Source: Sapria himalayana
Taxonomy: Eukaryota; Streptophyta; Magnoliopsida; Malpighiales; Rafflesiaceae
Length of the DNA: 64,000 nt
NCBI GenBank assembly: GCA_029783825.1
Contig: JAREIK010001332.1
Span: 2,528,314-2,592,313 of the forward strand
Reading direction: 5' to 3'
Of this stretch, positions 1 to 13,599 are shown piece after piece. A model generated the notes under the pieces. It did no database searches and was not told where the DNA came from. It saw only the letters and a list, made by a program, of their open reading frames with translations. A program made the position numbers and the translations under genes. Positions within the stretch are counted from its first letter, which is position 1. Each line of letters starts with the position of its first letter.

Positions 1-1232
1 CTTAAATTATCTTATCTACTAGAATAATATTATCTCACTATTGGTTGACCGAGCTATTGATACAATCTTTGTGAGATTGATATCTAGATGAAAGTCATGT
101 TTACTACTTGTATAACTTATATACTTGTAGATTTTTATTGATAAGAGATCCTCACCAACGAGCATTTGAGAGATTGTCTAACTGATAAAATTATATTGTG
201 TAATAAAGTCACAATAACTTATATAAGTGATATTTTTTGGAAGACATATTTTAATTATTATGAATATGGTGATTAAAAAATCAAGAGTACAAATATATTT
301 ATTACCATATTATCTAAAATGATTAGATGTTAAAAAATAGAATTAAAGAAATTGTTAAGGATAGTTGACATATTTCTTAAAAGTATTAGTTATGTGAATG
401 AACCTTGCATAGAATGATATGTGACTTTAGTATTTTAATACCAATTAGAGAATTATGAGAGGAGCATATTTAGTTGTGACATTCAATGATGATGGCAACC
501 TTATATGCCAAGAGGACAGATATTTTCATACTAATCTACCTTACATCTAATAATTGAACATCATATTGACTAAACACAATAAAAACTTAATCATTCGCAA
601 GGATGTGAGCAAATCATAGAGTCTAAGTATCTTTTGGAAGATTAAGCATATCTATTCAACTTAAGTAGTAGTTAGTTTATAAATGATTGATCGAACTACC
701 TACATAATTCCTATGGGATTGATATCTGAACTTATATCTACTTTATTATTTATATGACCCATATATTTGCAAAGCTATATTAGACGAGAGATCATTACCC
801 AATAAGGTTTTGGTATTATTTCAATTAATGATAGGTATGACACCCTCACAAAGCTACAACAAAGAATTGTGAACAAACTAACATGTGATTTTGTTGGTGA
901 TGTATCAAGAACACAACTATGAAGAGATGATTTATGGTAGTGATGGTTTAATGATGACTACTATCTTGTATGCTAAGAAGTTACAAAAGTATTTTCATAC
1001 TCATCTACCCTTTATCCTATAAACAAATACAATATTACTCAAATACTAAGAAAACATTATCAAACACAGTGAAATGAGCCATTCCTAAAGACTAAGTATC
1101 TTTTTGAAAACTCAAGTCTATCAAATTAACTCAAGTAGTAGTTAGTCCATTATTAGTTAATCAAACTTCCTATATAATTCCTATGAGATCAATATTTAGA
1201 CTTAAGTCAACTTTATCACTTGTACGACTCAT
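1..1232 (+). repeat. Tandem fragments of gypsy LTR 3' ends
   Basis: No gene is visible. Positions about 1-230, 420-900 and 960-1230 each resemble the last few hundred bases of the LTRs at 13.6-17.1 and 21.4-24.6 kb, in plus orientation. Each copy carries a block around 'atgggattgatatctagatg' followed by 'acttgtat..act..tat' and, in the first copy, 'aataaagtcacaataa'. The second and third fragments repeat each other with a period of about 500 bp (shared words 'tattttcatactMatctacc' and 'ctaagtatcttttKgaa'). They are probably the tails of further decayed elements whose bodies lie outside the window or were deleted. Divergence is high, so boundaries are approximate. Confidence 0.5.
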
Positions 1233-3985
1233 TGTTTTAACTTTAATTACTCTATCTAATTTTGTTATTTAAGTAATGCTCAAAAGTATGTTAACGAGAG
1301 AATCTCATTAATAAAGATCCACATGTGCATAGGTCATACAAGTAGTAAAGAGGATTTTTGTTCAAATATTGATCCCAAAAGAATTATATTGGTAGTTTGG
1401 TTATTTAACAATGAGATAATTCATTTCCAATAAATTGTATTTTTGAATTTTAGGACAATCTTAGATCCATGGGTTTATTATTTTAATTTATGTGATATAT
1501 ATTAAAATTAGCTTGAATTATATTATGTTTGGATATAGAACTATAGTTAGGGTGTTCTATAATGAATCCTTGCCTTAACGACATACTAGGTGGTTATCAC
1601 CATTAAGATCATCCAATGGTGGTCCTCTCATAGTTGTCCCCTCAATATGTAAACAACAAATCATCCTTGCTTGAGATTCATTCATAATCTCATACCTTTT
1701 AAGCAACTTCATCAATTGCTCGTGATAGTTACGTCCTATGCACATTATTATTCTATAGTCTCGTGTATTATAAAGACCAATGATTGATATGATTTATAAG
1801 TATTTTTTCTTTGACTTCATAAATATCATACTCATGTAATTAACATATGTTTCCCTCAAGTTTCACCAGTAAAATTATATAGGTGAAACAACTCACAAGG
1901 GTTATCATCACTTTGTGAATCATAATATACTCATGAATATCTTGAGGATTACTTGTCACTATTCTTTTTGGAGATAATAGAACTCGCACACCAAAGGTAA
2001 AACCTTTAAGAGATATATAAAATGTGTATATAAGTTTTTATAAGATGTGTATATTAGATTGATATATAAAAGCATTCATACTTTTGACTTTTTAAGTACT
2101 TTACTCACAATAATTAATATATCCAAATTTTAGTTTTAATATATAAGTTTATATCATGTAACATAATCAAAAGAGCTGTAACTTCCAACCATATGCCAGA
2201 GTGAGTCTCATGGTTTACTTATCACTATCTATCATGAAAATCTCATAAACATCTACCAATAGTTAAAGCTATAGTTTAAATTCTATTTAATTATTCATCC
2301 ATCAATATTCATAATATAATATAAATCAAACATATTAATCAATGAAAAATCTTTGTCATGTTAAATAAATAAAATTACATAAACCATAGACCATATGCTA
2401 CTTTGAAGAAATTTTCTAAATCTACCTAGAGAGGGAGGTTTGTGGATTGCATCCTCAACTTTAGGGATTAACATTAAGTCTTGCATCCCTTGCTTGCTTG
2501 TGGAGTTCCTAAGGAGTGTGAAATTCACCCATAGAGTTTGATAGCTAAATCACGACCTTATTTGTTGTAGGAGGAAGAAAAAAGTATAGATTTTGAATTT
2601 TTTTTTCTACTTTTATACTTAGATAATTCTATAATTACTCTAAGTTGAAAGGGGTAGCTTTTAGAAAAAAATCAAACTTTTGGCATTCATCTCTTTAAAC
2701 TTTATATCAAGATTCCAAAAATAGTCACAACTCTGAAATACACCCTAGTCTTTATGTAAAATAAAATTATGGTATTAGGCAATGACCATGACTTGGGTCT
2801 AATATCTTTGTAACACAAAGTCATAGCACTATGAAATGGCTATAGCCTCATGCCCCTATCTTCTTGTTCTTCATAAAAAATTGTGGTTCTAGGAAATGTT
2901 GTGGCATTGTGAATGGCCTCTCATATTGTTGTCTAGCCATAATGATATGAAATAGTAATAGTATTAGCAATGGTATATCTTGATCATGATACTAAAAAGG
3001 TCTCTCATATATGACTATGAAATAGTATATGACTATGAAACTATGAAATAGTATATGACTATGAAACTATGAAATAGTCATGATACTAAAAAGGTCTCTT
3101 GTATGTATCTTGTGGTCATGGTACTAAAAAATAACTATGACACAAAAATTGCCCTTCACTTCAAATTGTTTTAAATATCTACAATGCTATGAGTGACCAT
3201 GACACGTGCCTTCACTTTTCTCATATATCATATTTTTATGGCATTGCAAAGATGCCATAACATTGGAAATTAGTACATATGTAAAAGTTGTAGCTATATC
3301 TTTCTTTGAAGATAAAAGTCACGGCCTTGGAGAATAGTCATACTCAAGTAATGTCCTATGTAACATTTAGTATCTTAAAAGTCATGACACTGAATAATTA
3401 TTATGACTTTAGCATAAGTAGATTTATCTTTATAATTTTCTATAGCTCAGAAATCATTGATTTGTAAACAAGCTATGACTCTAACTTGAAACTACCAATC
3501 TATATTAAAATAAATTCTTAGTGCTTGATCTTGGCCATGACCAATAATACTAGTAGGGTACTTGATTGTTGTGATATAAAATTAATATCATAACTATTCA
3601 AAGTTTATGAGATAAGTATGGCTGAAACTCCACGATAATATCATAGGCACAATTAATTAACTACATAGTGGAAGGATTATGCTAATCAATTCGCAGGGTA
3701 ATGTCATATAAAGATTATCACGATCAATTATGTATAGTTTCAGTCAAGAATAGATGCCAAAAATATACAAGACTCAATACTCTACTCCTCAGCAAACACC
3801 TTTAAAATCTATCGATTAATGAATACTCATCAAAACTAACCAAAACTTCAAAGTCGTGAAATCCACCCATTATTACTCTATTTTCAAGCTTACACATCTT
3901 ATAATTCATCAAAACACATAAGAATATTTGATAGTTTGAATAATAAACAAACTGACAAACTTAAATAGTTATTCATCCCAGAGCA
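1233..3985 (-). mobile_element. 3' LTR of Athila-like gypsy element 1 (copy A)
   Basis: One of four related long terminal repeats in the first 25 kb (A here, B 7486-10170, C 13600-17058, D 21361-24590). A and B share orientation; C and D are inverted relative to them. Matching landmarks are the 'ctagagaggg.ggttt' block near 2428 and 8670 (inverted near 15840 and 22760) and the segment around 3700-3780 that matches 9790-9980. Read on the minus strand, the LTR begins with TG at 3985 next to a purine tract and aligns with the start of copy D at 21361. It is about 2.75 kb and heavily diverged. The interior is made of degenerate units rich in 'gccatgac/gtcatggc'. Confidence 0.7.
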
Positions 3986-3989
3986 ATAA

Positions 3990-4000
3990 CTCCCACCTTT
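3990..4000 (-). other. Polypurine tract of gypsy element 1
   Basis: Minus-strand AAAGGTGGGAG directly abuts the LTR start (GTTATTGC...). It aligns with the tract GAAGGGGGAAG at 21346-21356 before LTR D. In the family this is the plus-strand cDNA primer site. Its position on the high-coordinate side of LTR A shows that A is the 3' LTR of a minus-strand element. Confidence 0.55.
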
Positions 4001-5489
4001 GTAATAAAAAAAATCTTCAACATCTTTTACAAACTATATAACTAAGTTTGAATGTCATAAGGTATAAAAATAGTAGAGCAACTTCAAGTGGGCATGTTAA
4101 TAGTCTTGATGTGGATTTAGTTCCGACTATACACTTGGGTCATTAGATGCATATATTTGTTTATATGGTGGATATAGGTATTTATTACAACACATATTCA
4201 AAAAAAAATATTAGGTTGACTCTCAAGTAGTGCTATATTTTACATTCATAACTATACCATCAAAATATTTATTCTTCTATTCGAGATCTCTAATGTCCAA
4301 CTTCTCGCTACATTTAACATTCATAACAACATTTAACTCCTTATTCTTTTCTTCCTTCAGTATTGCTTCCGCTATACTTATTTATTAGGCATTTTATTTG
4401 TTTGATACCATGATATTAGTAAATGTATTGGATTTTTTTTATGTTGGCTTGTTCTTTTTCTTCATATATCCTTAAATTCATGACATTGACTATAGCTATA
4501 GATTTTCCTTTAATCTTTTTTTACCATTTTATTCATGGGTCCCAAAAGTCATGGTGTTGAGTATAGCCTTGGTTTTGTCTTAATGTTTTTTCCCTTTTTG
4601 TTCTATAACGCCAAATTTATGATGTTGTGCATAGAAATGATTTTGTCTTTAAGCTTCTTATGGACTAATTCATTTTGTATCCTAAAGGCCAAAACTCACA
4701 ACACCATGCACAATTATAGCTTTGTTTTCAAGCTTTCCTTAACCATTTTTAATTTATAACACCAAATTCATGGTTTTTTACATATCCGTGGATTTATCTT
4801 CAAGTTTTCCTTAACTATTTTCATTCTGTAACACCCAAGACATAGAGTTGAGCATAGTTGTGACCTTGTCTTTGATTAGCTCCTCATGATTTCTATCTCA
4901 GTTTGTTTTCCTCTATTGTTCTCTTATCTTCCTTATAGTTATCAACATAATATTCATTTGAGGTTGTGATTTTGAAGAATACCTCAATCTCATCACATCA
5001 TATTTCTCTATTTTTTTCATTTTTGCAACTCCAAAATAGTTCTTCCTTTTCCTATTTATCATCTACATGACTCCAAAGATATTCTTCTTCTTCATATAGT
5101 TAGCAATCTTCTATAAAATTTTCCATCAAAAATCCATTTTTTGTTGAATTGGGTATGGAAAAGATTGTATATTCTCTAATATCTCATTTCATCATCATCT
5201 AGACCCCACAAGATATTATAGAGATTAAATATTACTTGTTTCTCACCAACACTAAAATCGAACACTTTGTTAATATTGATAAAATATTGTCTCATGGTAA
5301 AAAATATCCTAATATTAATAGTGCATAATTATCCTATTTTATATATAATACAATAAAATCAACTAGAAAAAATAAAACCATAACAAATATATCTTTGATA
5401 ATCATATTCGAGTAATTGATAGGCTGATCTTCCATTTGGAGTGAAATAAATGTTTTAATAATTTTGCCGAGAGTCAATTTTCACAAAAT
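4001..5489 (-). other. Gypsy element 1: 3' non-coding region with ~70-bp degenerate repeats
   Basis: No reading frame is conserved here. The minus strand shows repeated blocks of the type 'gttatagaa..aaaga.. catgac' at about 4550-4860. These resemble the segment between the pol end and the polypurine tract of element 2 (20605-21345). The reverse transcriptase and integrase expected between the protease relic and this region are absent, so element 1 carries a large internal deletion. Positions 5000-5489 are low-complexity AT-rich sequence. Confidence 0.45.
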
Positions 5490-5717
5490 TCATAGGGGCA
5501 TAAAATTGAAACTTGACCCCAAATTGCATAATTCTTTCCAAAATATTTGATCTCCAATAGTGCAAGGCATAGTAAAACTTATGGGATCCTTCAATTTCCT
5601 CCAAAGTTTTCTTTGAATAATTGCATTATACTCATCGGTCATATTCACTGTCATATACATCTTCAACTTATTCTTATTACTCATTATGTCTTTCATAAGC
5701 TTCAAGAAGTTTAACAT
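5490..5717 (-). pseudogene. Ty3/gypsy protease-region relic (element 1)
   Basis: A 75-residue open stretch on the minus strand contains 'AIIQRKLWRKLKDPISFTMP', then 'CTIGDQIFWKELCNLGSS' and 'FNFMPL'. This arrangement, with PCTIG followed by the LC-LG-S active-site surroundings and MPL, is typical of the aspartic protease region in plant Athila-type gag-pol. The catalytic D-S/T-G triplet is degraded: the window has N-L-G-S where an Asp is expected, so the enzyme is dead. The piece is about 75 codons of a polyprotein that normally exceeds 1500. Neighbours agree: a gag relic lies upstream (higher coordinates) and the 3' non-coding region downstream. Confidence 0.75.
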
Positions 5718-7466
5718 TTAAACTAGAGGTTTAACAATGGCATATTCACTTCTAATTTTTGAAATACATTGAGAAACTTTTTCAAATATTTATATAGTTT
5801 CTCCTTTCTAATTCATTTATTTATCTCCATAGTTTTAGGGTAACCTACATTTAATCATGTATTTCTTCATTTCCCTTTTTGGAAACTTTGAGTGAAATTT
5901 AGACTTATACTTCTTCTTGAGAAAAGAGTTTTATTAGGTATCACAATATTATTTTCTTCATTTGTATAGCACTTGATTTTCTATATTCCTCTTCATCAAA
6001 CTTATCTGATCAATTATCACTTCAAGTACTCCCATTTGATTATTTTGGGTATCATTCTTAGTTTTCAATTCTTGAAGATAACATTAAAACCTTCTTCAAA
6101 TTTTGGCCTTTTCTTTTCTTTATGATGGTTGACAATTAAAAACTTGAGCTTTCATGATTATTTTAGCTAATTACACTGTTCCTAATATTTCTTAAAGATT
6201 GTCCAATATTCTGCATCCCACAATCATAGCTTTCGTATGAAAAAAATTAATGATTTCTTATGTTTAAATGGTAATGTATTGGGATATTATTAGTGGGTCA
6301 AACCATATACCCTTTTCTTTTCATATGGATAGCTTTTTGCATTTGATAAATGGGATCCAAATCCACTAATTTATGTGGACGTAGATAGGTGATATTCTTC
6401 AATACTTTTCTCTTTTTCTCTTAAGTGTCAAGCTTCCATAAAAGAGCTTTTGTCTTTGCTTTAATTAAGGTAAACTAATTAACTCTAATATTTCATTTTG
6501 TGTTATCCCATATAAATGATTCTTTTGAGATTAGTAATTATTTTCACTAATGCCTTAAACAAATAATATGTATTTTCTAGTAATTTATTTATATTTGACT
6601 TTTCAAAGGCCACATCATCCATGTACCTCGACATATAGTTCAACTCATTGTAAAAGATTTGGGCATGGAACCATAACTCAAATCTATGTTGATGATATCT
6701 CCTTAATAACTACTTAAAATAATCCTAAGCATTGTATAGATTCCTATGTTTATCTTGCCAGAATTGGATCTTCTTTCCAGAAAGACCATCACTAGTTCAT
6801 TCTAACTCTTAATGGAGCTCCGAGGTAAATATTATGACTAACATCATACCTTATCACTTAATAAAACACAAATAAACATAACTTTATTGCTCATAACTAA
6901 CTCCATTCATTTTTTTAGTATCACATAACTCCAAAATATTACATGTCCATTAGAAATTTTAATGCCCTTTTATAGTATTATTGCCACTAAACCATATTTA
7001 TAAGACTCTACTTCAACTAAAAGTAGTTAGCTTCTATATGTTACAATTGAAAGCCTAAATAATTATCAATAATCATAGGCCTCTATTAGTCTTCAAGGTG
7101 TAGTGGTAGATGATCTATTGGACAACTTTTCTATTATTACCCTGGGGCTCTCTGTTTCCATCAGTGCACTTCATAGGCTCTTTGTCAGCTCCCTGTCAAG
7201 TAATTTCTTTTCTAGTCCTTTTGATTTCTAATTTTGGAGGGGTAAGCTCTATCACATAGCTTTAGCTCATAAAAGGTGCTAAAAAATGAAAAAGATACAA
7301 GCAAAAATTAAAATATAACTATCTTCTTTCAAACAAATTAATAAAACATAGTAATTAGATTCAGAAAGATTTATAAAACTCAATACTATCTAAACTACTA
7401 AAAAATTATTATTATTATAAAAAGATAATTACATAAACTCATATTAACTATATAAACTAAAATTTT
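5718..7466 (-). pseudogene. Ty3/gypsy gag relic (element 1)
   Basis: Many stops and frameshifts interrupt this region. The clearest trace is on the minus strand at about 6600-6710: 'FELWFHAQIFYNELNYMSRY' followed by 'MDDVAFEK'. This resembles the conserved gag segment with 'QIFYNGL' in plant Athila-like elements. The stretch between the PBS at 7467-7481 and the protease at 5717 is the expected place for gag. The remainder (7000-7460 and 5720-6500) gives no recognisable protein and looks like eroded coding or leader sequence. Confidence 0.5.
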
Positions 7467-7481
7467 CTTGATAATGGCATC
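7467..7481 (-). other. Decayed tRNA primer-binding site of gypsy element 1
   Basis: Minus-strand GATGCCATTATCAAG lies just inside LTR B. It aligns with the Athila-type primer-binding site GGCGCCGTTGCCGGG. All differences are C-to-T or G-to-A. It identifies LTR B as the 5' LTR and fixes the minus orientation of element 1. Confidence 0.55.
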
Positions 7482-7485
7482 AAAA

Positions 7486-10170
7486 ACTTATTGTGACTTT
7501 ATCACTTTGCCTAATTTTATTGGTTGAGAAATATTACAAAAGAACTCCAACAAAAAGCTCATTAATATGATTATCTCATCATTAGAGATCAACAAGTACA
7601 TGAAACATATAAGTATTAAAAAAGACTTTCATCTATATATTAATTTCATGGGGATTATATTGATAGTTCAATTATTCAATAGCGAACAACTCATTTCTAG
7701 TAAAATGGATATTTGGATTTTGGGATAATCTTAGATCCATGGGTTTATTCATTTTATTTATGTGATGTATGTTTGAAGTAGCTCTATATTTGGACATTAA
7801 ACAAATGGGGTACTGTGTAATAACTTCTTTCCCAAATAGCATACAAGATAGTTGTCACTATTGAGCATGTCATAATGGTGGTCATTTCATAGTTGTCCAT
7901 TAAATATATCACCACCAAGACAAAAGTAAAAATCAAATTTTGTCAACTATTCTTTATGGTTGATTTATATGCATACTCTCATTCTCTAGCCTTGAGTGTT
8001 ATAAAGACTAAGAATTAGCTTGGTTTGTAAGTATTTGTACTTTTAGTTTCATAAGCACCAAACCTACATAATTAATATATATTTCCCTCAAGTTTCACTA
8101 GTAAAATTCATATGAATGAAAGCAACTCACAAGGGATATCACCACATTGAAAGCTATAACATATTTAGGCATGTCCCAAGGTTTTCCCATCATCATCCTT
8201 CTCAGTGATGATATGACAAATATACTAAAGGTAAAACCCTTAATAGGTTATTCTATATAACATTCATATCAATCGAGAACTAGTTCTTTAAGACAAGTAC
8301 AATGGATTGACATATAAACATATTTTTACTTTTGGCCTCATAAGCAAAATACTCATAGTGATTAACATACCAAAATTTTTAGTTTTAACATATATGTTTA
8401 GCTCATACATCAAAGTCAGAAGACTTATCACTCCATTCCTACCAATGCATGAGTGAGTCTCATTGTTTACCTTTCACTATCTACCATGATAATCTTTCAC
8501 AAATCTACCAATAGTTGAAACCTTAGTTTTAAGTTCTATTTAATCACTTATCCATCAATATTCATAATATTATATAAATCAAATATATTCATTAATAAAA
8601 AACCATTGTCACATCATATAAATCAAATTACACAAACCCTAGACCACAAGCTATTTTGATAAAAATTCTTGAATATACTCTAGAGAGGGGGTTTGAGAGC
8701 CACACATCCCATCTCTAGAGATAAGTATTAAGTGTTACATCCTTCAATTACTTTTGGAGCTCTTTTTGGAGTGCAAAATTCACTTTTATGATTTTATAGC
8801 TGCACTATGATCTTTCTTGTTGCATGGAAGGAGAAGAAAAAAATGAGAGATCTCGAAATTTCTCTTTCTTCTACCTTTATACATGAGTAATTTTATATTA
8901 ATCTAAGTAGTAAGTCATAAATTTTAGAAAAAAATTATTACTTTGGTATTCGTCTCAAAAGCTTGAGGTCATAATTCTAGAAAATTGCTATGATTTTGGA
9001 ATATAAATTAATCTTTATGTAATACAAAATCATGATACTATAGAATGATCTTAATATTTCTATAACATAAAGTCATATTGTTGTGAAGTGGCCATAGTTT
9101 TGTATTTTTTTTGTTCTTCATAAAGAGCCATGGTACTAGTAAAGATAATGACATTTTGAATGACCTCTCTTATTGTTATTTGGCCATGATACTATGAAAT
9201 AACCTTAAATATTGGCATTGGTCTTTCTTGATCATTATATGGCCATAATATTAAGAAATAGTCATGACATTGAAAATGTCTCTTACGTATATCCTATGAA
9301 CATGGTATTAAAAAATGGCCATGACACAAAAATTATCATTCATATATCTCAAGTGTTTGTGGCCATGAAATTGGTCTTAACTTTTCTCATATATTATGAC
9401 ATCATTGTGCTAGAAGGATGTTGTGGCACTATTAATTAGCCCATATATAAAAGTCATGGCTTTGCGTTATTTTTAAGACAGAGTCATGACCTTGGAAAAT
9501 GATTATACTTAGATAATATACTTTATAATATTTAGTATCATAAAAGTTATAGCACTGAATAATTTTCTTTAGCTTTGAACTAAGTAGTTTTGGTTCTATA
9601 ATTTTATTTAGCTTAAAAGTTATACTTATGTAAAAAGGTCATAGCTTTAATTTGAGATTACCTAGCCATATTAAAGATAAAGTTGCTTGGACTTGGTCGT
9701 GACTTTAAAACTAATGAGGTACATGGTTTTATGACATAAAATTAATATCATACAACCTCAAAGAATAGTATCACATAGTAGAAAGATTATGCTAATGATT
9801 TAGTAGGGTATGGTATACAAAAATTGTCATGACCAATTATGTAAGTTATGCAAAGAATATATCATAAAGTGGAAGGATTATGCTAATGAGTTAGTAGGGT
9901 ATGTTATACAAAAATTATCACGACCAATTAGGTAGAGTTTTGGCCAAGAATGGATGCTAATACTATACAAGACTTAATACTCTACCAAATATTATTCATC
10001 AAACACCTCAACCAAACACATCCAAAAACTTATTAATTTCACTATTATTCATCAAACCTCGCCAAAAATCTAATGTCATGAAATTAATACTTAATTACTT
10101 TATTGTAATGCCTACACATCATCACAAATCATCAAAACACATAAGAATATTCAATAGTTTAAATACCAAA
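7486..10170 (-). mobile_element. 5' LTR of Athila-like gypsy element 1 (copy B)
   Basis: This is a diverged direct repeat of copy A. The block at 8670-8910 matches 2420-2640, and 9760-9990 matches 3650-3790. A local tandem duplication of about 120 bp is visible: the 'gaaagattatgctaatga.tta' segment occurs near 9780 and again near 9870. The homology with copy A fades at about 10170, so the true TG start may be missing where the copia sequence begins. Length is about 2.7 kb. Confidence 0.65.
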
Positions 10171-12468
10171 TATTTATATACTTGTTGTACTCTATTTGAA
10201 TGAGAGACAATTGACAAATAAGCTTTTTGGACCAAATCACAAATGAGAAGTTTTGGCACATTAATAAAGTCACAGAAACTATCTTATCATAAATATAGTC
10301 AATGATGCTATGAGGACAAATTTAGACTTTAATGAAGTTGTGACTATCTTACTTGAGGAAGAAAGAAGCATAAAAATAAGAAAGATAATATAATTTCTTC
10401 TTAGAAAACTAGTTCTTTGATTATCTTTAAAAGAAGATTAGTAGAATGTGGCCCTTATAGGAGTCAAAATTTGAATAATACAAATATATTAGGTAAGAAA
10501 AAAGCTAAATATTATCATTATGGAAAGCAATAGCATGTAAAAATTAAATGTTGGTTAGTTGGTATCATAAATGAGGGTAAAAAAAAATATTAGAAGAATT
10601 GAATATGGGTCATTAAATACTTATGGTTGTGTGACAAGTACTTCAAATAATCCTGAGATTTTATATAATGAGGTAACAATTACTATATGAAGAAAGAGAT
10701 TTGTTGATGTCTAGTTGATAAATGCAAGCAACATGGTATATGACTTTTCAGAGAAAATAACTTTTTCAATGCAAGCATATCTCATAAGGATCAGTGTTCA
10801 TGGAAGATGATCATGTCTTAAAAATAACTAGTATTAGTACTATTATAATTAAGATGTATGATAATATGATATGCATTCAAAGAGTATGACATGTGAATGA
10901 CCTAAAAAAATCTAGTTTCTTTTAGATAATTAGATAATGATTGGTACAAATTTTATGTTTAAAATTAGACCATAAAAATATAAAATAGCCAAAAGAGTAC
11001 TTATAGTAATGAAATTAGAAAGGATAGCCACAAATATATTTATACCTTTAGGAGAAATACAATAAGGAGAAATATTTATGGTTTTAGCAAGTTCAATAAA
11101 ATAATTAATGATGACATGATATCATAAACTTTTGACACAAGTTAGAACAAGGTCTGAACATTCTTGCTAAACGAGTGTTTCTTGTAGGACTCAAAAAGAT
11201 TTTGTAATCATTTTGTGAGCATCATGTCATTAGTAACATAAATAGAAGTTCAAAATTTTAAAAACTTAGTAAATATATTTTATAATTAATTCATTCTAAT
11301 GTTTAGGAAGAATCAATTCTATCACTCGGAGGTGTAAGATACTACATATTTTTTATTGATGATGACTTTAAGAGATATTGGTTATGTCCAATCAAGAGAA
11401 AGGAAGATATATTTTCATTTTTAAAAATATTTATATTGAAATAGAACTTGAATATGAAAAATAATTACTCCAAAATGAATATCCAATCAAGTGTTTAATT
11501 TCTATTAATGAGGAAGAATATAAATATATTAAATTTGATGTGTTTTATCAATAATAAGGTAACAGTGGTAGTAGCGCGAATGAAGAGAAATTCATTAGAA
11601 CAAATAAAAGCCATGTTAAAAATTATGAGGATGACCAAGTTATTTTGAGCAGAAGTAATCAAGACCATCAATTTTAAGATCAATTGGTCATCATTAACTA
11701 CGATTGACTTGAAGATGCTAATAAAAATGCAGATAGGTAAGCTAATTAGCTATTCTTACCTATATTCGTTTGAAAGTATTGTGCATATTTTTGGGACATG
11801 TTTATTGAATAAAGAGATATTGTTTTTTAGATGTAACTATTCATAAGCTTATCATCAACATAGATAGCATATTTGAAGAAGATATATTGCAAGGAGAAGA
11901 AGGAGATGATATGGGGACTACAAGTTTCAATAGAAACAAATAATATGAACATGAATGACGATAGTTTAACAAACAAATATCCAATAAGTATGAACTATTT
12001 GAAGTCTGATGATCAAATCATGAAAAAAGATAACCAACTTGACACTCAAAGCATGTTATAAAAAGACATTATGCATGCTATCTACCAATAAAAAATAAAA
12101 AGCCATCAACTTTCCATTAGGATATAAAAAACCAAAAGCCTCTCTTTGGAAGATAAAAATGCTGAAAGAAATTGAAGTTCTTTAGAGAACCAATACATGA
12201 AATCTTATTTCATTACCACGAGGAAGAAAACCATTGAAAAAAATATAGTATACAAGATAAAGCATAATAGCAATGATCAAGTTAAGTGGTATTGTGCATG
12301 ACTATTATTCAAAGGATATGTACAGAAAGAAAGTATCGACTTCAATGAAATATTTTCTTATATTATTTAATTGATAATAGTTTGAATAGTCCTCATAATA
12401 TGTGCTACATATAATTTACAATTAGAGTAGTTAAATATGAAAATTATAGTTCTTATTGGAGAACTCAA

Positions 12469-12499
<31 letters not shown>

Positions 12500-13560
12500 T
12501 ACAACCAAAAGGTTTTGAAAAAAAAGAAAGAGAAATATTGGTTTATAGATTGAACAAATACCAAGATGATGATATAAAAGGTTTGATTCTTTCATCATGA
12601 GTTTTGGATATAATAAACTTATTATAGATTTTTTTTCTTTTTACAAAAAATTTAAGGATGATGATTTCATTATTTTTATATTGTATGTGAACAATATATT
12701 AGTAGCAAGATCCAACAAAGATCTTGTACAATAATTGAATGTATGTTTTAGCAAGAGAATTTGATATGAAGGATCTAGAATCTGTAAATAAGAACTTGGT
12801 AATATAAATTTACTGAGATAGAAATAATAGGAAGATGTGACTTTCTTAAAAGAATTATATCAAGAAAGTTTTATGATGCTTCAAAATGCATGGTTGTAAT
12901 CTAGTTTCTATTCCTCTTCCTATTAGTTTCGAGTTATCAATAAGATTGAGCCCTAATGATGAAGCAAAAAGGATGGAAATATCTCAAGTTCCATATGCAT
13001 TAGCTATTATAAGTTTATTGTTTGATATAGCTTGTACAATACTAGAAATTATACAAATAGTAATAGTTGTTAGTCGATACATGATGAATCATATACTAGA
13101 TATTATGTAATATGTTATGGAGATTTAGATATAATTGTTAAGGTTATGTTAATTTAGACTATGCAAGAAATATTTATAATAACAAGTCCACTACTAACTA
13201 TGTGTTTACTCTTGCTAGAAGTATTGTAAGTTTGGTTTCAAAGTTATAATATATTATATTTACTCTATGATAAGTATATTGGGTTTGCTTCTATGATATA
13301 GATAAAATATGTTGTAGCTATGCAAGCTAGTAAAAATAGAATAAAATTGCAAATGCTATTGGATGAGCTAGGACAAAAATAAAAAAAATTACTTTATTTT
13401 GTGATAGTCTAATACTATGTGCTTAGCAATGAATCCACTATTTTACTAGGAAACAAACATATTAGAGTAATATTATTTTATATGAGAAACAATAGAAGAA
13501 GGATGCATAGATATTGTTTGGTGTACCAAATACCAAATAATGATAGCTATTTTGGTAATT
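10171..13560 (+). pseudogene. Decayed Ty1/copia polyprotein (gag-IN-RT-RNase H)
   Basis: Successive plus-strand traces appear in the canonical copia order. Gag: 'NEVVTILLEEERS' near 10330 and a zinc-knuckle remnant 'KYYHYGKQ*HVKIKCW' at 10505-10555, with both early cysteines now tyrosine. Integrase: 'LGGVRYYIFFIDDDFKRYW' near 11320-11390. Reverse transcriptase: 'LQPKGFEKKEREILVYRLNK' near 12500-12560, 'AREFDMKDLESVNKNL' near 12750-12800 and 'LVSIPLPISFELSIRLSPND' at 12900-12960. RNase H: 'YVVAMQASKNRIKLQMLLDE' near 13310-13370, then 'TLFCDS'. The order IN before RT marks copia rather than gypsy. Dozens of stops and shifts make it non-functional. No convincing copia LTRs flank it; inverted gypsy LTRs adjoin both sides. 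Confidence 0.85.
12472..12499. repeat. (TA)n microsatellite inside copia RT relic
   Basis: Uninterrupted TA dinucleotides (about 14 units) sit between 'ELKK' and 'LQPKGF' of the RT frame. In the family an Ile-Tyr-Met coding stretch normally occupies this place. Confidence 0.9.
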
Positions 13561-13599
13561 ATGTATGATATCTTTGCATGAAAAAGGTTTAAATAGAAC